Shown piece by piece: positions 6,270 to 14,403 of a stretch of 14,403 nt of DNA. The notes under the pieces were generated by a model that searched no databases, was not told where the DNA came from, and worked only from the letters and a program-made list of their open reading frames with translations. Source of the stretch: CAJBVG01 sp044376465. GTDB taxonomy: Bacteria > Bacteroidota > Bacteroidia > Sphingobacteriales > Sphingobacteriaceae. Numbering within the stretch: position 1 is the stretch's first letter; each line of letters opens with the position of its first letter. The position numbers were made by a program, and so were the translations under genes. The stretch spans positions 1 to 14,403 of the forward strand of contig JBILKW010000043.1 in assembly GCA_044376465.1 (NCBI GenBank). Reading direction: 5' to 3'.

Positions 6270-6923
6270 ATGCAAGCTTGTATTTTTGATTTAGATGGAG
6301 TGTTAGTAGATACTGCAAAGTATCATTTTGTTGCTTGGAAACGTTTGGCAAATGATTTAGGCGTATCCTTTACGGAGCATGACAACGAGCAGTTGAAAGG
6401 CTTATCAAGAGATTCATCATTAGCATACATTTTAAATAAAGGAAAGATTACTGCAAGTAGCTCAGAGAAAGAAATTTGGAAAGAGCAAAAAAATAATTGG
6501 TACCTAGAACTCGTAAAAGCAATGCCTGAAGATGAAGTGTTGCCAAATTGCAAAGAATTATTACAAAACCTTAAGCAACATAATGTGAAAATTGGATTAG
6601 GCTCTGCCAGTAAAAATGCAAAACTAATTTTAGATAGAGTGAACATAACCCAATATTTTGATGTCATTATTGATGGAACTGTAACCTCGAAATCGAAACC
6701 CGATCCAGAAGTTTTTTTGTTAGGTGCAAAAGCATTAAACACAAATACGAATGAATGTATTGTTTTTGAAGATGCATTGAGTGGAGTAAAAGCTGCTAAA
6801 ACGGGAGGCTTTTTTACCATTGGTATTGGAGAACCAGAAGTATTATATGAAGCAGATGTGGTGTTTCCCGATTTAAACACAATGAACTATGAAGAATTAA
6901 TAAAGATTTTTACAAAGAATTAA
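6270..6923 (+). CDS. pgmB: Beta-phosphoglucomutase (HAD superfamily)
   Basis: It interconverts beta-D-glucose 1-phosphate and glucose 6-phosphate in the cytoplasm through a beta-glucose 1,6-bisphosphate intermediate. The 217 residues match the family length (about 220). The nucleophile Asp and acid/base Asp are D7 and D9 in DLDGVLVDT. The cap hinge has H19 in AKYHFVAW, and the cap motif LKGLSRDSSL holds R47, the counterpart of R49 in the Lactococcus enzyme. GSASKNA near 111-117 is motif II, K143 (SKSKPDPE) is motif III, and E167-D168 (VFEDALSG) bind Mg2+. The LKG-SR cap signature separates it from other HAD phosphatases. Its stop overlaps the next start by one base (TAATG, 6921-6925), which suggests translational coupling to the phosphorylase that makes its substrate. 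Confidence 0.95.
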   Translation: MQACIFDLDGVLVDTAKYHFVAWKRLANDLGVSFTEHDNEQLKGLSRDSSLAYILNKGKITASSSEKEIWKEQKNNWYLELVKAMPEDEVLPNCKELLQNLKQHNVKIGLGSASKNAKLILDRVNITQYFDVIIDGTVTSKSKPDPEVFLLGAKALNTNTNECIVFEDALSGVKAAKTGGFFTIGIGEPEVLYEADVVFPDLNTMNYEELIKIFTKN

Positions 6924-9238
6924 TGAAGAATTATTTTTTATATAACGATTGGCAAATTATAGAAAAAGGATTTAATCCCGAGATGCACGAGTCGGCTGAA
7001 AGCATATTCAGTATTGGTAATGGTAAAATTGGTCAGCGTGGAATGTTTGAAGAGAAATATAGTGGTAAAACATTACAAGGCTCTTATATTGCTGGTGTTT
7101 ATTATCCTGATAAAACGAGAGTGGGTTGGTGGAAAAATGGATATCCAGAATATTTTGCGAAAGTATTAAACAGTCCGAATTGGATTGCAATGGATATAAA
7201 CATTGATGGGGAGTCTATGGATTTATATAAAAATAAACCAATGGAATTTACCCGTACTCTCGATATGCAAAAGGCAATATTGAGTAGGAGTTTTGAGTAT
7301 GCTCTGAATTCTAAAAAGTTTGATATAAAAGCAGAGCGTTTTATGAGTAGAGCCGATGATGAGCTTGCTTGTATACGTTACGAAATAAAGTCAAATGCTG
7401 ATGCGAACTTAAAGTGGCAAACAGGAATCGACGCATTTGTAAGGAATAAAGATTCTAATTACGATGAGATATTTTGGTCGCGAGTTGCAGAGAAAACAGA
7501 CCAAAAAAAAGCATGGTTACAGGTTAAAACCAACAAACTTGGTTTTGAAGTTTGTGAAGGATTTTTTATCAAAGTTTATGTAGATGGAGTAGAGTTTAAT
7601 GAGCTTAATTATACATCAGCCGATTGGAAAGTGGGTGCAACTTGGGAAATAAAAATGGAAGCAGGCAAAACATATTGTATGGAAAAATATGTAAGTATTG
7701 TTTCTAGTATGTACTATGACTCTAAGCATTTAGAAAAAGCATGTATTGATAATTTAAGCAAAGCGCAAACATCAAGTTATACTATTTTAAAAAAAGATCA
7801 TATTAATTCATGGGCGGAGGTTTGGAGAAATGCCGATATACAAATTATGGGCGATACTGCTGCGCAACAAGGAATTAGATTTAACATTTTTCAACTTAAT
7901 CAAACTTATACTGGCAAAGACCCTCGACTAAATATTGGTCCGAAAGGATTTACAGGCGAAAAGTATGGTGGCTCTACCTATTGGGATACTGAAGCATATT
8001 GTTTGCCATTTTACTTAGGCACTTCTGATTCGAGCATTGCATTACAATTATTAAAATATAGGTATAATCAACTAGATAAAGCAATTGAGAATGCAGCAAA
8101 ACTAGGCTTTATCAACGGTGCTGCTTTATACCCAATGGTTACCATGAATGGGGAAGAATGCCATAATGAATGGGAAATAACTTTTGAGGAAATACATAGA
8201 AACGGAGCCATAGCGTATGCTATATTTCAGTATGCATTATATACTGGCGATGAAAGTTATTTTACCGAAGGAGGTGCAGAAGTACTCCTCGGCATCTCGC
8301 GTTTTTGGGCACAACGCATACACTTTTCGGAAGTAAAAAAGAAATTTGTAATGCATGGTGTTACTGGCCCCAATGAATATGAAAACAATGTAAATAATAA
8401 TTGGTATACCAATTATATTGCATGCTGGTGTATGAAATATACTTCGGAAATAATTAGTAAAATAGAACAAGAGAATAAACCTTATTTTAAAGATTTTTGT
8501 ACTAAGACCTCGTTCGAAAGAGATGAATTGCTTACATGGAAAAATATTGTTGAGCACATGTATTACCCAATTGATGATGAGTTGGGAATAATCTTACAGC
8601 AAGAAGGATATTTAGATAAAGAACAAAAAATGGCTTCGGATTTATTAGCTACCGAGCGCCCAATAAATCAACACTGGTCATGGGATCGTATCTTACGTTC
8701 ATGCTTTATTAAACAAGCAGATGTTTTACAAGGACTATTTTTATTTGAAGAGCATTTTGATCTCTCAACCTTGAGAAGAAATTTTGATTTCTATGAACCA
8801 CGTACAGTTCATGAATCATCATTATCTCCATGCATACATGTTATACAAGCAGCTAAATTAGGGTATGATGAAAAAGCATACGAATTGTATCTAAGAACAT
8901 CGCGTTTAGATTTGGATGATTATAATAAAGAAGCACATGAAGGCTTACACATCACAAGTATGGCAGGTACATGGATGGCTGTAGTAATGGGTTTTGGAGG
9001 CTTACGAATAAAAGAAAACAGGTTAAGCTTTTCTCCGATGTTACCAAGAAAGTGGGAGGCATTTCAGTTTTGTATTCGTTATAGAGAGGCTATTATCACC
9101 ATCAACATAAATAAAGAAAGTATTAATATAAATGTACAATCAGATAAAGAGCTTGTGTGTGAGTTGTATGACAACGTAATACAATTAAAACAGAATAAAG
9201 ATCATACTTTCCCCTTAAAACCTTTATATGCTAACTAA
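6923..9238 (+). CDS. mapA: Maltose phosphorylase (GH65)
   Basis: It splits maltose with phosphate into glucose and beta-glucose 1-phosphate in the cytoplasm; there is no signal peptide. The 771 residues match GH65 phosphorylases. The N-terminal beta-sandwich spans about 1-270, the (alpha/alpha)6 barrel about 310-690 and a short C-terminal beta domain follows. The catalytic acid is E485 in TGPNEYENN (E487 in the L. brevis enzyme). The acceptor-specificity loop reads HNEWEITFE at 414-422, the form known from maltose phosphorylases rather than trehalose or kojibiose phosphorylases. KQAD at 597-600 and the phosphate-site block HESSLSPCIH at 630-639 are intact. Trehalase-type hydrolysis is unlikely because the phosphate-site residues are present and pgmB is coupled upstream. 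The next gene begins 11 bases inside its 3' end. Confidence 0.93.
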   Translation: MKNYFLYNDWQIIEKGFNPEMHESAESIFSIGNGKIGQRGMFEEKYSGKTLQGSYIAGVYYPDKTRVGWWKNGYPEYFAKVLNSPNWIAMDINIDGESMDLYKNKPMEFTRTLDMQKAILSRSFEYALNSKKFDIKAERFMSRADDELACIRYEIKSNADANLKWQTGIDAFVRNKDSNYDEIFWSRVAEKTDQKKAWLQVKTNKLGFEVCEGFFIKVYVDGVEFNELNYTSADWKVGATWEIKMEAGKTYCMEKYVSIVSSMYYDSKHLEKACIDNLSKAQTSSYTILKKDHINSWAEVWRNADIQIMGDTAAQQGIRFNIFQLNQTYTGKDPRLNIGPKGFTGEKYGGSTYWDTEAYCLPFYLGTSDSSIALQLLKYRYNQLDKAIENAAKLGFINGAALYPMVTMNGEECHNEWEITFEEIHRNGAIAYAIFQYALYTGDESYFTEGGAEVLLGISRFWAQRIHFSEVKKKFVMHGVTGPNEYENNVNNNWYTNYIACWCMKYTSEIISKIEQENKPYFKDFCTKTSFERDELLTWKNIVEHMYYPIDDELGIILQQEGYLDKEQKMASDLLATERPINQHWSWDRILRSCFIKQADVLQGLFLFEEHFDLSTLRRNFDFYEPRTVHESSLSPCIHVIQAAKLGYDEKAYELYLRTSRLDLDDYNKEAHEGLHITSMAGTWMAVVMGFGGLRIKENRLSFSPMLPRKWEAFQFCIRYREAIITININKESININVQSDKELVCELYDNVIQLKQNKDHTFPLKPLYAN

Positions 9239-11579
9239 AATAAATAGTTTTTTATTATTGTTAATCTTTTGTTGCTTTAACAGTAATGCACAAAATGCTT
9301 GGGGTGTTTTGGCGAGCCCATTTCAATTGCAAGTAGATACCAGCAAATTAATTATTGCAGATTATTTTCCGTTTAATTCGAAGATAGATTCGGTACAAAT
9401 ACCTCAAGGTTTAAAAAAAATTAGTTTAACGGATCATGAATTATTAATGGTGGGAACACCCAAACAAACAGTAGCACATATTCGATTTTTTATCAATAAG
9501 GAGAAGTATGATATTCCTTGTTTTGCTCCTGATAAGGAAAATATTTCTCTTTCCATACAATTAGAAAAGCCTGCGAGGACTTTAGAAATAAAAGGGACAT
9601 TTACTTCATGGGCACCGCAAGCGAAAGGTGTAGAGGTGCTTGGCACTCTACCAAGTAAAACTTGGAAAATAGAATTGCAAAAAATAAATACAGGTAAACA
9701 CCAATATAAATTAATTGCCGACGGAGTTGAAGTTAATCCCTTAAATTCAAATATCGTTTCAAATGGAATAGGAGGAACCAATGTGAGTTTAGAAGTTGGA
9801 AACAACACAGGAGTTTTGCCAAAAATTGAAACATCGGAGTTTGAAGGTACAAATATCCATATTAATGCAACAAATATTGAAGGATATCTTGTGTTTTGGA
9901 ATCATCGTTTAATTAGTTCGGGTTTAAAGAAAGTAAAAAAAATATCATTTGAAATACCAGCTGATGCAAGTAAGCAAAAAAGAAGTTATATAAGAGTATA
10001 CGGATATGGTGCTGGAAAAATTTCTAATGATATTTTAATTCCATTGGAGAATGGGAAAGTAGTAAGCTCTACAAGTTTATTAGATCGAAAGGATTTACAT
10101 ACGCAAATCATGTATTTTATAATGGTAGATAGATTTGTAGATGGGGATAAAAATAATAATCCGGCGAAACTTGAAAGTGTAAATGAGAAAGCAGATTTTT
10201 ATGGAGGAGACATAACGGGTATTCAGAAAAAAATAGACGAAGGTTTTTTTGAGGATCTAGGATTGAATACAATTTGGTTATCGCCCATAGCTAAAAATCC
10301 TGATGGTGCATGGGGGTATTGGGATAAAGAAATTACCACAAAGTTTTCTGCATACCATGGTTATTGGCCGACATCATATTCCATAGTCGATAAAAGATTT
10401 GGAACAAATGAAGGTTTTTCAAAACTTATTACAAAAGCACACCAAAAAGAAATGAATGTAGTGTTAGATTTCGTGGCACATCATATTCATACCGATCACC
10501 CATTATACAAAACAAACCCTACATGGGTTACTCCTTTGTATTTACCAGATGGTAGTATGAATACAGAGCGATGGGATGACCACAGACTTACTACATGGTT
10601 TGATACTTTTTTACCAACCATAGATTTTCAACGAAATGAAGTAAATGAAATTATTTCCGATTCGGTAATGTATTGGGTTCGAAATTTTGATATTGATGGA
10701 TTTAGACACGATGCAAGCAAACATGTGCCAGAACAATTTTGGAGAACACTCACTCGAAAAATTAGAAATGATGTGAAAGAAAACAATAAATCCGGCTTTT
10801 ACCAAATTGGAGAAACATACGGAAGTCCCGAGTTAATTGGTTCGTATGTAAACTCAGGACAGATGGACGGACAATTTGATTTTAATATGTACGATGCAGG
10901 GCTTAACGCATTTGCATTTGATGCAGATAAAGAGGAGAGCGTGAAGAAGTTTAAAAGGCTAAGCGAAACGATACAAGAAAGTTTTAAATATTATGGAACC
11001 CATCATTTGATGGGAAACATCAGTGGAAACCAAGATAAACCTCGCTTTTCATCTTTAGCCGAAGGCACCATAAAACCAGATGAAGATACAAAGTTGGCTG
11101 GTTGGACACGCGACATACAACATCAAGGAACCAAAGGATACGCTCGGATGGCTCAGATGATGGCCTTAAATTTCACATTGCCAGGTGTGCCCGTTGTGTA
11201 TTATGGTGATGAAATAGCAATGCCAGGAGGAAATGATCCGGACAACAGGAGGATGATGAAATTTGAAAATTACACCTTGGAAGAAATCGAGTTGAGAGAT
11301 AAAGTGCGCACATTGGCTAACCTGCGCAAAAATAATTTAGAGTTTCTTTATGGAGATTTCAAAGAAGTAAAATGTACAGAAGGGTTTTATGCATACGAAC
11401 GAAATTATTTTGGAAAAAAAACCTTGATTGTGTTTTCTAAAAATGCAGGTAAAGTAAACATTGTAAAAGATTTAAATAGGAATGTAAAAGCGTATTTTAC
11501 ACATCCGTTTCAATTAATGCCAACAGAAATTATTCTAGAACTTAAAAGTGATGATTTTGAAATATTTACTTATGAATAA
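9228..11579 (+). CDS. Exported GH13 alpha-amylase / neopullulanase-like enzyme (SusA-like)
   Basis: This 783-residue glycoside hydrolase should cut alpha-1,4-glucans into maltose and short dextrins. A signal peptide (1-21, likely cleaved after SNA) lacks a proper lipobox, so the product is probably periplasmic. An N-terminal beta domain covers about 25-100. A CBM48/20-like glycan-associated domain (KGTFTSWAP near 122-130) spans about 105-195, and a third beta domain about 205-285. The GH13 barrel starts near 292 (IMYFIMVDRF), with a C-terminal beta domain from about 700. Conserved regions: I DFVAHH (D414), II GFRHD (nucleophile D495), III QIGE (acid/base E529), IV GNQD (D603). The usual His before the region IV Asp is Gln602, and the region I Asn is His418. 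The three catalytic acids are intact. Cyclodextrinase or neopullulanase activity is possible. Its start overlaps mapA by 11 bases. Confidence 0.9.
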   Translation: MLTKINSFLLLLIFCCFNSNAQNAWGVLASPFQLQVDTSKLIIADYFPFNSKIDSVQIPQGLKKISLTDHELLMVGTPKQTVAHIRFFINKEKYDIPCFAPDKENISLSIQLEKPARTLEIKGTFTSWAPQAKGVEVLGTLPSKTWKIELQKINTGKHQYKLIADGVEVNPLNSNIVSNGIGGTNVSLEVGNNTGVLPKIETSEFEGTNIHINATNIEGYLVFWNHRLISSGLKKVKKISFEIPADASKQKRSYIRVYGYGAGKISNDILIPLENGKVVSSTSLLDRKDLHTQIMYFIMVDRFVDGDKNNNPAKLESVNEKADFYGGDITGIQKKIDEGFFEDLGLNTIWLSPIAKNPDGAWGYWDKEITTKFSAYHGYWPTSYSIVDKRFGTNEGFSKLITKAHQKEMNVVLDFVAHHIHTDHPLYKTNPTWVTPLYLPDGSMNTERWDDHRLTTWFDTFLPTIDFQRNEVNEIISDSVMYWVRNFDIDGFRHDASKHVPEQFWRTLTRKIRNDVKENNKSGFYQIGETYGSPELIGSYVNSGQMDGQFDFNMYDAGLNAFAFDADKEESVKKFKRLSETIQESFKYYGTHHLMGNISGNQDKPRFSSLAEGTIKPDEDTKLAGWTRDIQHQGTKGYARMAQMMALNFTLPGVPVVYYGDEIAMPGGNDPDNRRMMKFENYTLEEIELRDKVRTLANLRKNNLEFLYGDFKEVKCTEGFYAYERNYFGKKTLIVFSKNAGKVNIVKDLNRNVKAYFTHPFQLMPTEIILELKSDDFEIFTYE

Positions 11580-12954
11580 AATGATGAACAAAATATTAGT
11601 AATTGTATTTGTATTGATAAGTACTGTTACACATGCACAATTATTGCAACCAGAGTGGTCTAAAAATGTAGTAATGTATGAGATAAATGTTAGGCAATAT
11701 TCACAAGAAGGAACGTTTAATGCAGTAACAAAAGATTTAACTAGAATTAAAGCCTTAGGGGTAGATGTATTATGGATCATGCCTATACATCCTATTGGAG
11801 TTAAAAATAGAAAAGGAGAAATGGGAAGTTATTATAGTGTGCAAGATTATAAAGAAGTATCACCTGATTACGGAACGAAAGAAGACTTTAAAGCCTTGGT
11901 TACAGAAGCTCACCGTTTAGGAATGAGAGTATTAATAGATTGGGTGGCGAACCATACTGCTTGGGATCATGCATGGATTTCTCAACATCCAAATTGGTAT
12001 GAACAAAATGAAAAGGGAGAAATTGTAACCCAATACGATTGGACGGATGTAGCGAAGTTGAATTTTAAAAGCAATGAGATGAGAGAGGCGATGATTGAGG
12101 CAATGAAATTTTGGGTTTCTGAATATGATATAGATGGCTATCGTTGCGACGTTGCATTTTTAGTGCCTTTAGATTTTTGGGAAGAGTTACGAAGGCAGTT
12201 AGAAAAAATAAAGCCAGTATATATGCTTGCTGAGATGGAATGGAATGCAGACATTACTAGAAAACCGGATACTTATTTTCTAAATGCATTTAATGCAGCT
12301 TATGGTTGGAATTTTATGGGAGTAACTGCAGATGTAGCAAGAGGAACAAAGCAATTAACAGATATGAAGAAAGAGTTGAGGCTTAATTACGATGCATTCC
12401 CGGCATATATGCATAAGTTATTGTTTTTAACAAATCACGATGAAAACTCTTGGAATGGTACTGTGGATGAGAAGTACGGAAAAAACTGGCAACAATTTGG
12501 AGTAATGGTTTATACCTTGCCTCAAAGTTTACCATTGATTTACACAGGAGAAGAAGTAGGATTAAACAGAAGGATGAAATTTTTTGAGAAGGATAACATC
12601 ACTAAAATAGAATGGGCAAATAAATCTAGAGAAGCTTGGTACAAACGAATGACAACATTGAAGCATACGGTACCAGCATTCTACAACACTGGAACAAATG
12701 CAGATTGGGTAGAGATTCCATTGGTAGTTACAGGCAATACCGGCGATCAACATTATGCTTACAAGAGAAAAAATGGGAATAGCGAAGCTATTATAATAAT
12801 TAATTTTAGTTCTAATGAAATAAAAGTGCAAAGTAACGAAACTAATTTTGCATCCTTAACAAAGGGTTATAAGATGGAGTCGAATGCTAAGCAGAAAAAC
12901 AAGAATGGCATAATAAATTTACAACCAAACTCTTACATAATTTACTATAAATAA
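11572..12954 (+). CDS. Exported GH13 alpha-amylase-family enzyme, compact form
   Basis: About 460 residues: an N-terminal signal peptide (KILVIVFVLISTVTHA, likely cleaved before QLLQP) followed almost at once by the catalytic barrel (VVMYEINVRQY). Conserved GH13 regions are canonical: I DWVANH (D123), II GYRCD (nucleophile D193), III AEME (acid/base E221), IV LTNHD (D290), numbered from the chosen start. There is no N-terminal carbohydrate-binding domain, and a short C-terminal beta domain completes it. It probably acts in the periplasm on maltooligosaccharides, complementing the larger amylase just upstream. The ATG at 11572 overlaps the previous stop by 8 bases. ATGs at 11581 and 11584 would give equally good signal peptides. 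A start at 11548 would put MMILKYL before the signal sequence and is less likely. Confidence 0.9.
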   Translation: MNKMMNKILVIVFVLISTVTHAQLLQPEWSKNVVMYEINVRQYSQEGTFNAVTKDLTRIKALGVDVLWIMPIHPIGVKNRKGEMGSYYSVQDYKEVSPDYGTKEDFKALVTEAHRLGMRVLIDWVANHTAWDHAWISQHPNWYEQNEKGEIVTQYDWTDVAKLNFKSNEMREAMIEAMKFWVSEYDIDGYRCDVAFLVPLDFWEELRRQLEKIKPVYMLAEMEWNADITRKPDTYFLNAFNAAYGWNFMGVTADVARGTKQLTDMKKELRLNYDAFPAYMHKLLFLTNHDENSWNGTVDEKYGKNWQQFGVMVYTLPQSLPLIYTGEEVGLNRRMKFFEKDNITKIEWANKSREAWYKRMTTLKHTVPAFYNTGTNADWVEIPLVVTGNTGDQHYAYKRKNGNSEAIIIINFSSNEIKVQSNETNFASLTKGYKMESNAKQKNKNGIINLQPNSYIIYYK

Positions 12955-12961
12955 ATTGAAC

Positions 12962-14284
12962 ATGGCTTTATTAGAAAAACCTAGATTAAGTTTATTACAT
13001 ATTTTTAACATGAGTTTCGGATTCATGGGAATTCAATTTGGATTTGCATTACAAAATGGAAATGCTAGTGGTATTCTTCAAAATTATGGAGCGCATGTGG
13101 AGCAGCTCTCATGGTTTTGGTTAGTTGCGCCATTAACAGGTATGATAGTACAACCAATTATTGGATTTTACAGCGATAAAACATGGGGGAGGTTTGGAAG
13201 AAGAAAGCCATACATAATGGTAGGTACCATACTATGTTGTTTGGCTTTGTTGCTACTTCCTAATTCAGCAGCATTTTTCCAGGCTAAATCTGCATTGTTA
13301 ATTGGAGCAGGAATGTTAATGGTAATGGATGCTAGTATAAACATTGCCATGGAACCATTTCGCGCATTGGTGGCCGATAATTTATCATCAACACAAAGTA
13401 CTTTAGGGTTTTCTATACAAACCTTTTTAATAGGCATCGGGGCCGTGGCTGGATCTTGGTTGCCATTTGCCATGCATGAGTTTATGGGAGTTTCTTCATC
13501 TGCACCAGCAGGCTTTGTAGCCGATAACGTAACCTATTCATTTTATGTTGGTGCAGTGGTTTTTTTAATATGCATATTAATTACTGTATTATTTTCTAAA
13601 GAATATCCGCCCGCAGAATACGAATTGTATCATGGTAAATCTGAAGATGTTGATTCTAAATTCAGCAATATTTTTACAGATTTTAAAAAAATGCCTAGGG
13701 CCATGCGCCAATTAGGTCTAGTACAATTTTTCTCTTGGTTTGCATTATTTAGCATGTGGGTATTTACTACACCAGCCATCGCCCACCATGTGTTTGGTTT
13801 ATCTGTAGAGGATACAAGCAGCGACAAATTTAGAGAAGCGCAAAACTGGACCGGTATTATATTTGGAGTTTACAACGGGGTATCTGCAATTTATGCATTG
13901 TTACTTCCTCGCATTGCAAAATTAATGGGTAGAAAAAGAACTCATGCATTTTCATTAATTGCCGGAGGTGTTGGTTTATTGAGTATGTATTTTGCTGATG
14001 ATAAATGGGACTTGGTTTATTCGATGATAGGAGTGGGTTTGGCTTGGGCATCAATACTAGCAATGCCATATGCAATTTTAGCCAATAAAATTCCATCGGG
14101 TAAAATGGGAGTTTACATGGGGATCTTTAATTTCTTCATCACCATTCCGCAAATTGTAAATGGAGTTATTGGCGGACCTATTGTAAAATATTTTTACGAT
14201 AATAATGCGATGTATGCGATTATCTTAGCCGGAGTATTTATGCTAAGTGCAGCGATTTCTGTGCTCTATGTTCAGGATAATTAA
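12962..14284 (+). CDS. MFS sugar transporter, SLC45/GPH-like, probable maltose/oligosaccharide importer
   Basis: This 440-residue inner-membrane protein has about 12 hydrophobic segments in two halves. The motif-A loop after helix 2 reads GFYSDKTWGRFGRRKPYIMVG (68-88), the signature of sucrose/maltose MFS carriers related to SLC45. A matching loop in the second half contains RIAKLMGRKRTHAFS. It would bring maltose or short dextrins made by the two amylases into the cytoplasm for the phosphorylase, probably with protons; this is inferred from family and operon position. The ATG at 12962, 7 bases after the previous stop, is preferred over an in-frame TTG at 12956 that adds MN. It is the last gene of the operon; the sequence after it is non-coding as far as the window goes. 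Confidence 0.9.
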   Translation: MALLEKPRLSLLHIFNMSFGFMGIQFGFALQNGNASGILQNYGAHVEQLSWFWLVAPLTGMIVQPIIGFYSDKTWGRFGRRKPYIMVGTILCCLALLLLPNSAAFFQAKSALLIGAGMLMVMDASINIAMEPFRALVADNLSSTQSTLGFSIQTFLIGIGAVAGSWLPFAMHEFMGVSSSAPAGFVADNVTYSFYVGAVVFLICILITVLFSKEYPPAEYELYHGKSEDVDSKFSNIFTDFKKMPRAMRQLGLVQFFSWFALFSMWVFTTPAIAHHVFGLSVEDTSSDKFREAQNWTGIIFGVYNGVSAIYALLLPRIAKLMGRKRTHAFSLIAGGVGLLSMYFADDKWDLVYSMIGVGLAWASILAMPYAILANKIPSGKMGVYMGIFNFFITIPQIVNGVIGGPIVKYFYDNNAMYAIILAGVFMLSAAISVLYVQDN

Positions 14285-14320
14285 AAAGTATTTTTTTAAT
14301 ACATCGATCTTAATAGTTAG

Positions 14321-14340
14321 ATTTTATTGATAAATAAAAT
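14321..14340. terminator. Weak A/T-only hairpin after the operon, possible terminator
   Basis: ATTTTATT (14321-14328) and AATAAAAT (14333-14340) are exact inverted copies around a GATA loop, 36 bases after the MFS stop. A smaller dyad, GTATT-T5-AATAC, is at 14288-14302. With no G/C pairs in the main stem, real termination here is uncertain. The rest of 14285-14381 shows no gene. Confidence 0.3.
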
Positions 14341-14381
14341 GTCAAGTGATTTATTTTAAGAATTTTCATATTTGATTCTAA

Positions 14382-14403
14382 GGGCGTTATTTTTGGTGGC
14401 ACG
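14382..14403 (+). other. Possible start of an intergenic repeat element, cut by the window end
   Basis: The last 22 bases, beginning GGGCGTTAT and ending GGTGGCACG, are richer in G/C than the surrounding A/T sequence. They resemble from memory the GGGCGTT... opening of intergenic repeats seen in several Bacteroidota genomes. Too little is visible to identify it. Confidence 0.2.

Noticed and set aside
6323..6880. Long antisense open frame (about 185 codons) inside pgmB
   Set aside because: The sense strand encodes every beta-phosphoglucomutase motif; the antisense product has no recognisable features and is a composition by-product.
9434..9808. Antisense open frame inside the large amylase gene
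   Set aside because: It lies wholly opposite a clear signal-bearing GH13 gene and has no domain, promoter or start context.
9228..11579. Large amylase considered as a catalytically dead pseudoenzyme
   Set aside because: Nucleophile D495, acid/base E529 and the third acid D603 are all present; only accessory subsite residues are changed.
12956..12961. TTG start for the MFS transporter
   Set aside because: The ATG at 12962 gives a normal N-terminus; the TTG adds only two residues.

Overview
The window is AT-rich. Its start codons lack Shine-Dalgarno sequences, near-consensus TAnnTTTG promoter boxes sit just upstream of several genes, and its protein families (NUDIX-fold sugar regulator, BadF-type kinase, CAT permease with a long loop, SusA-like amylases) all point to a member of the Bacteroidota. 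The genus cannot be told. There are eleven protein-coding genes, no tRNA or rRNA, no CRISPR array and no recognisable insertion sequence.

Region 1 (1-3770) holds a minus-strand APC/CAT-type amino-acid permease whose 3' end lies outside the window. Divergent from it is a two-gene plus-strand unit: a PAP2-type membrane phosphatase and an ArnT/PMT-like GT-C glycosyltransferase. These two probably act on undecaprenyl- or lipid-linked substrates at the outer face of the inner membrane. A strong bidirectional hairpin (3769-3810) closes the unit.

Region 2 (3825-5265, all minus strand) holds a NUDIX-fold transcriptional regulator with a degenerate catalytic box, then a rhodanese-thioredoxin pair with its own promoter. 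A 17-bp tandem repeat lies just past the regulator's stop codon.

Region 3 (5400-14284, plus strand) is a tightly packed six-gene operon with gaps of a few bases or overlaps throughout: BadF-family sugar kinase, beta-phosphoglucomutase, GH65 maltose phosphorylase, two exported GH13 amylases and an MFS/SLC45-like sugar transporter. Read together, the amylases cut starch or maltodextrin outside the cytoplasm and the MFS protein imports maltose. The phosphorylase splits maltose into glucose and beta-glucose-1-phosphate, the mutase makes glucose-6-phosphate, and the BadF kinase is the obvious candidate to phosphorylate the free glucose. No SusC/SusD pair is present.

The NUDIX regulator is transcribed divergently from this operon. 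The 134-bp gap between them contains a perfect inverted repeat (5291-5307) over the regulator's predicted promoter and a pair of ATTGTAA direct repeats. The same heptamer pair recurs upstream of the rhodanese-thioredoxin unit. The most notable proposal here is a NUDIX-type (NrtR/AraR-like) regulator for a phosphorolytic maltose operon. No wholly new system was recognised.
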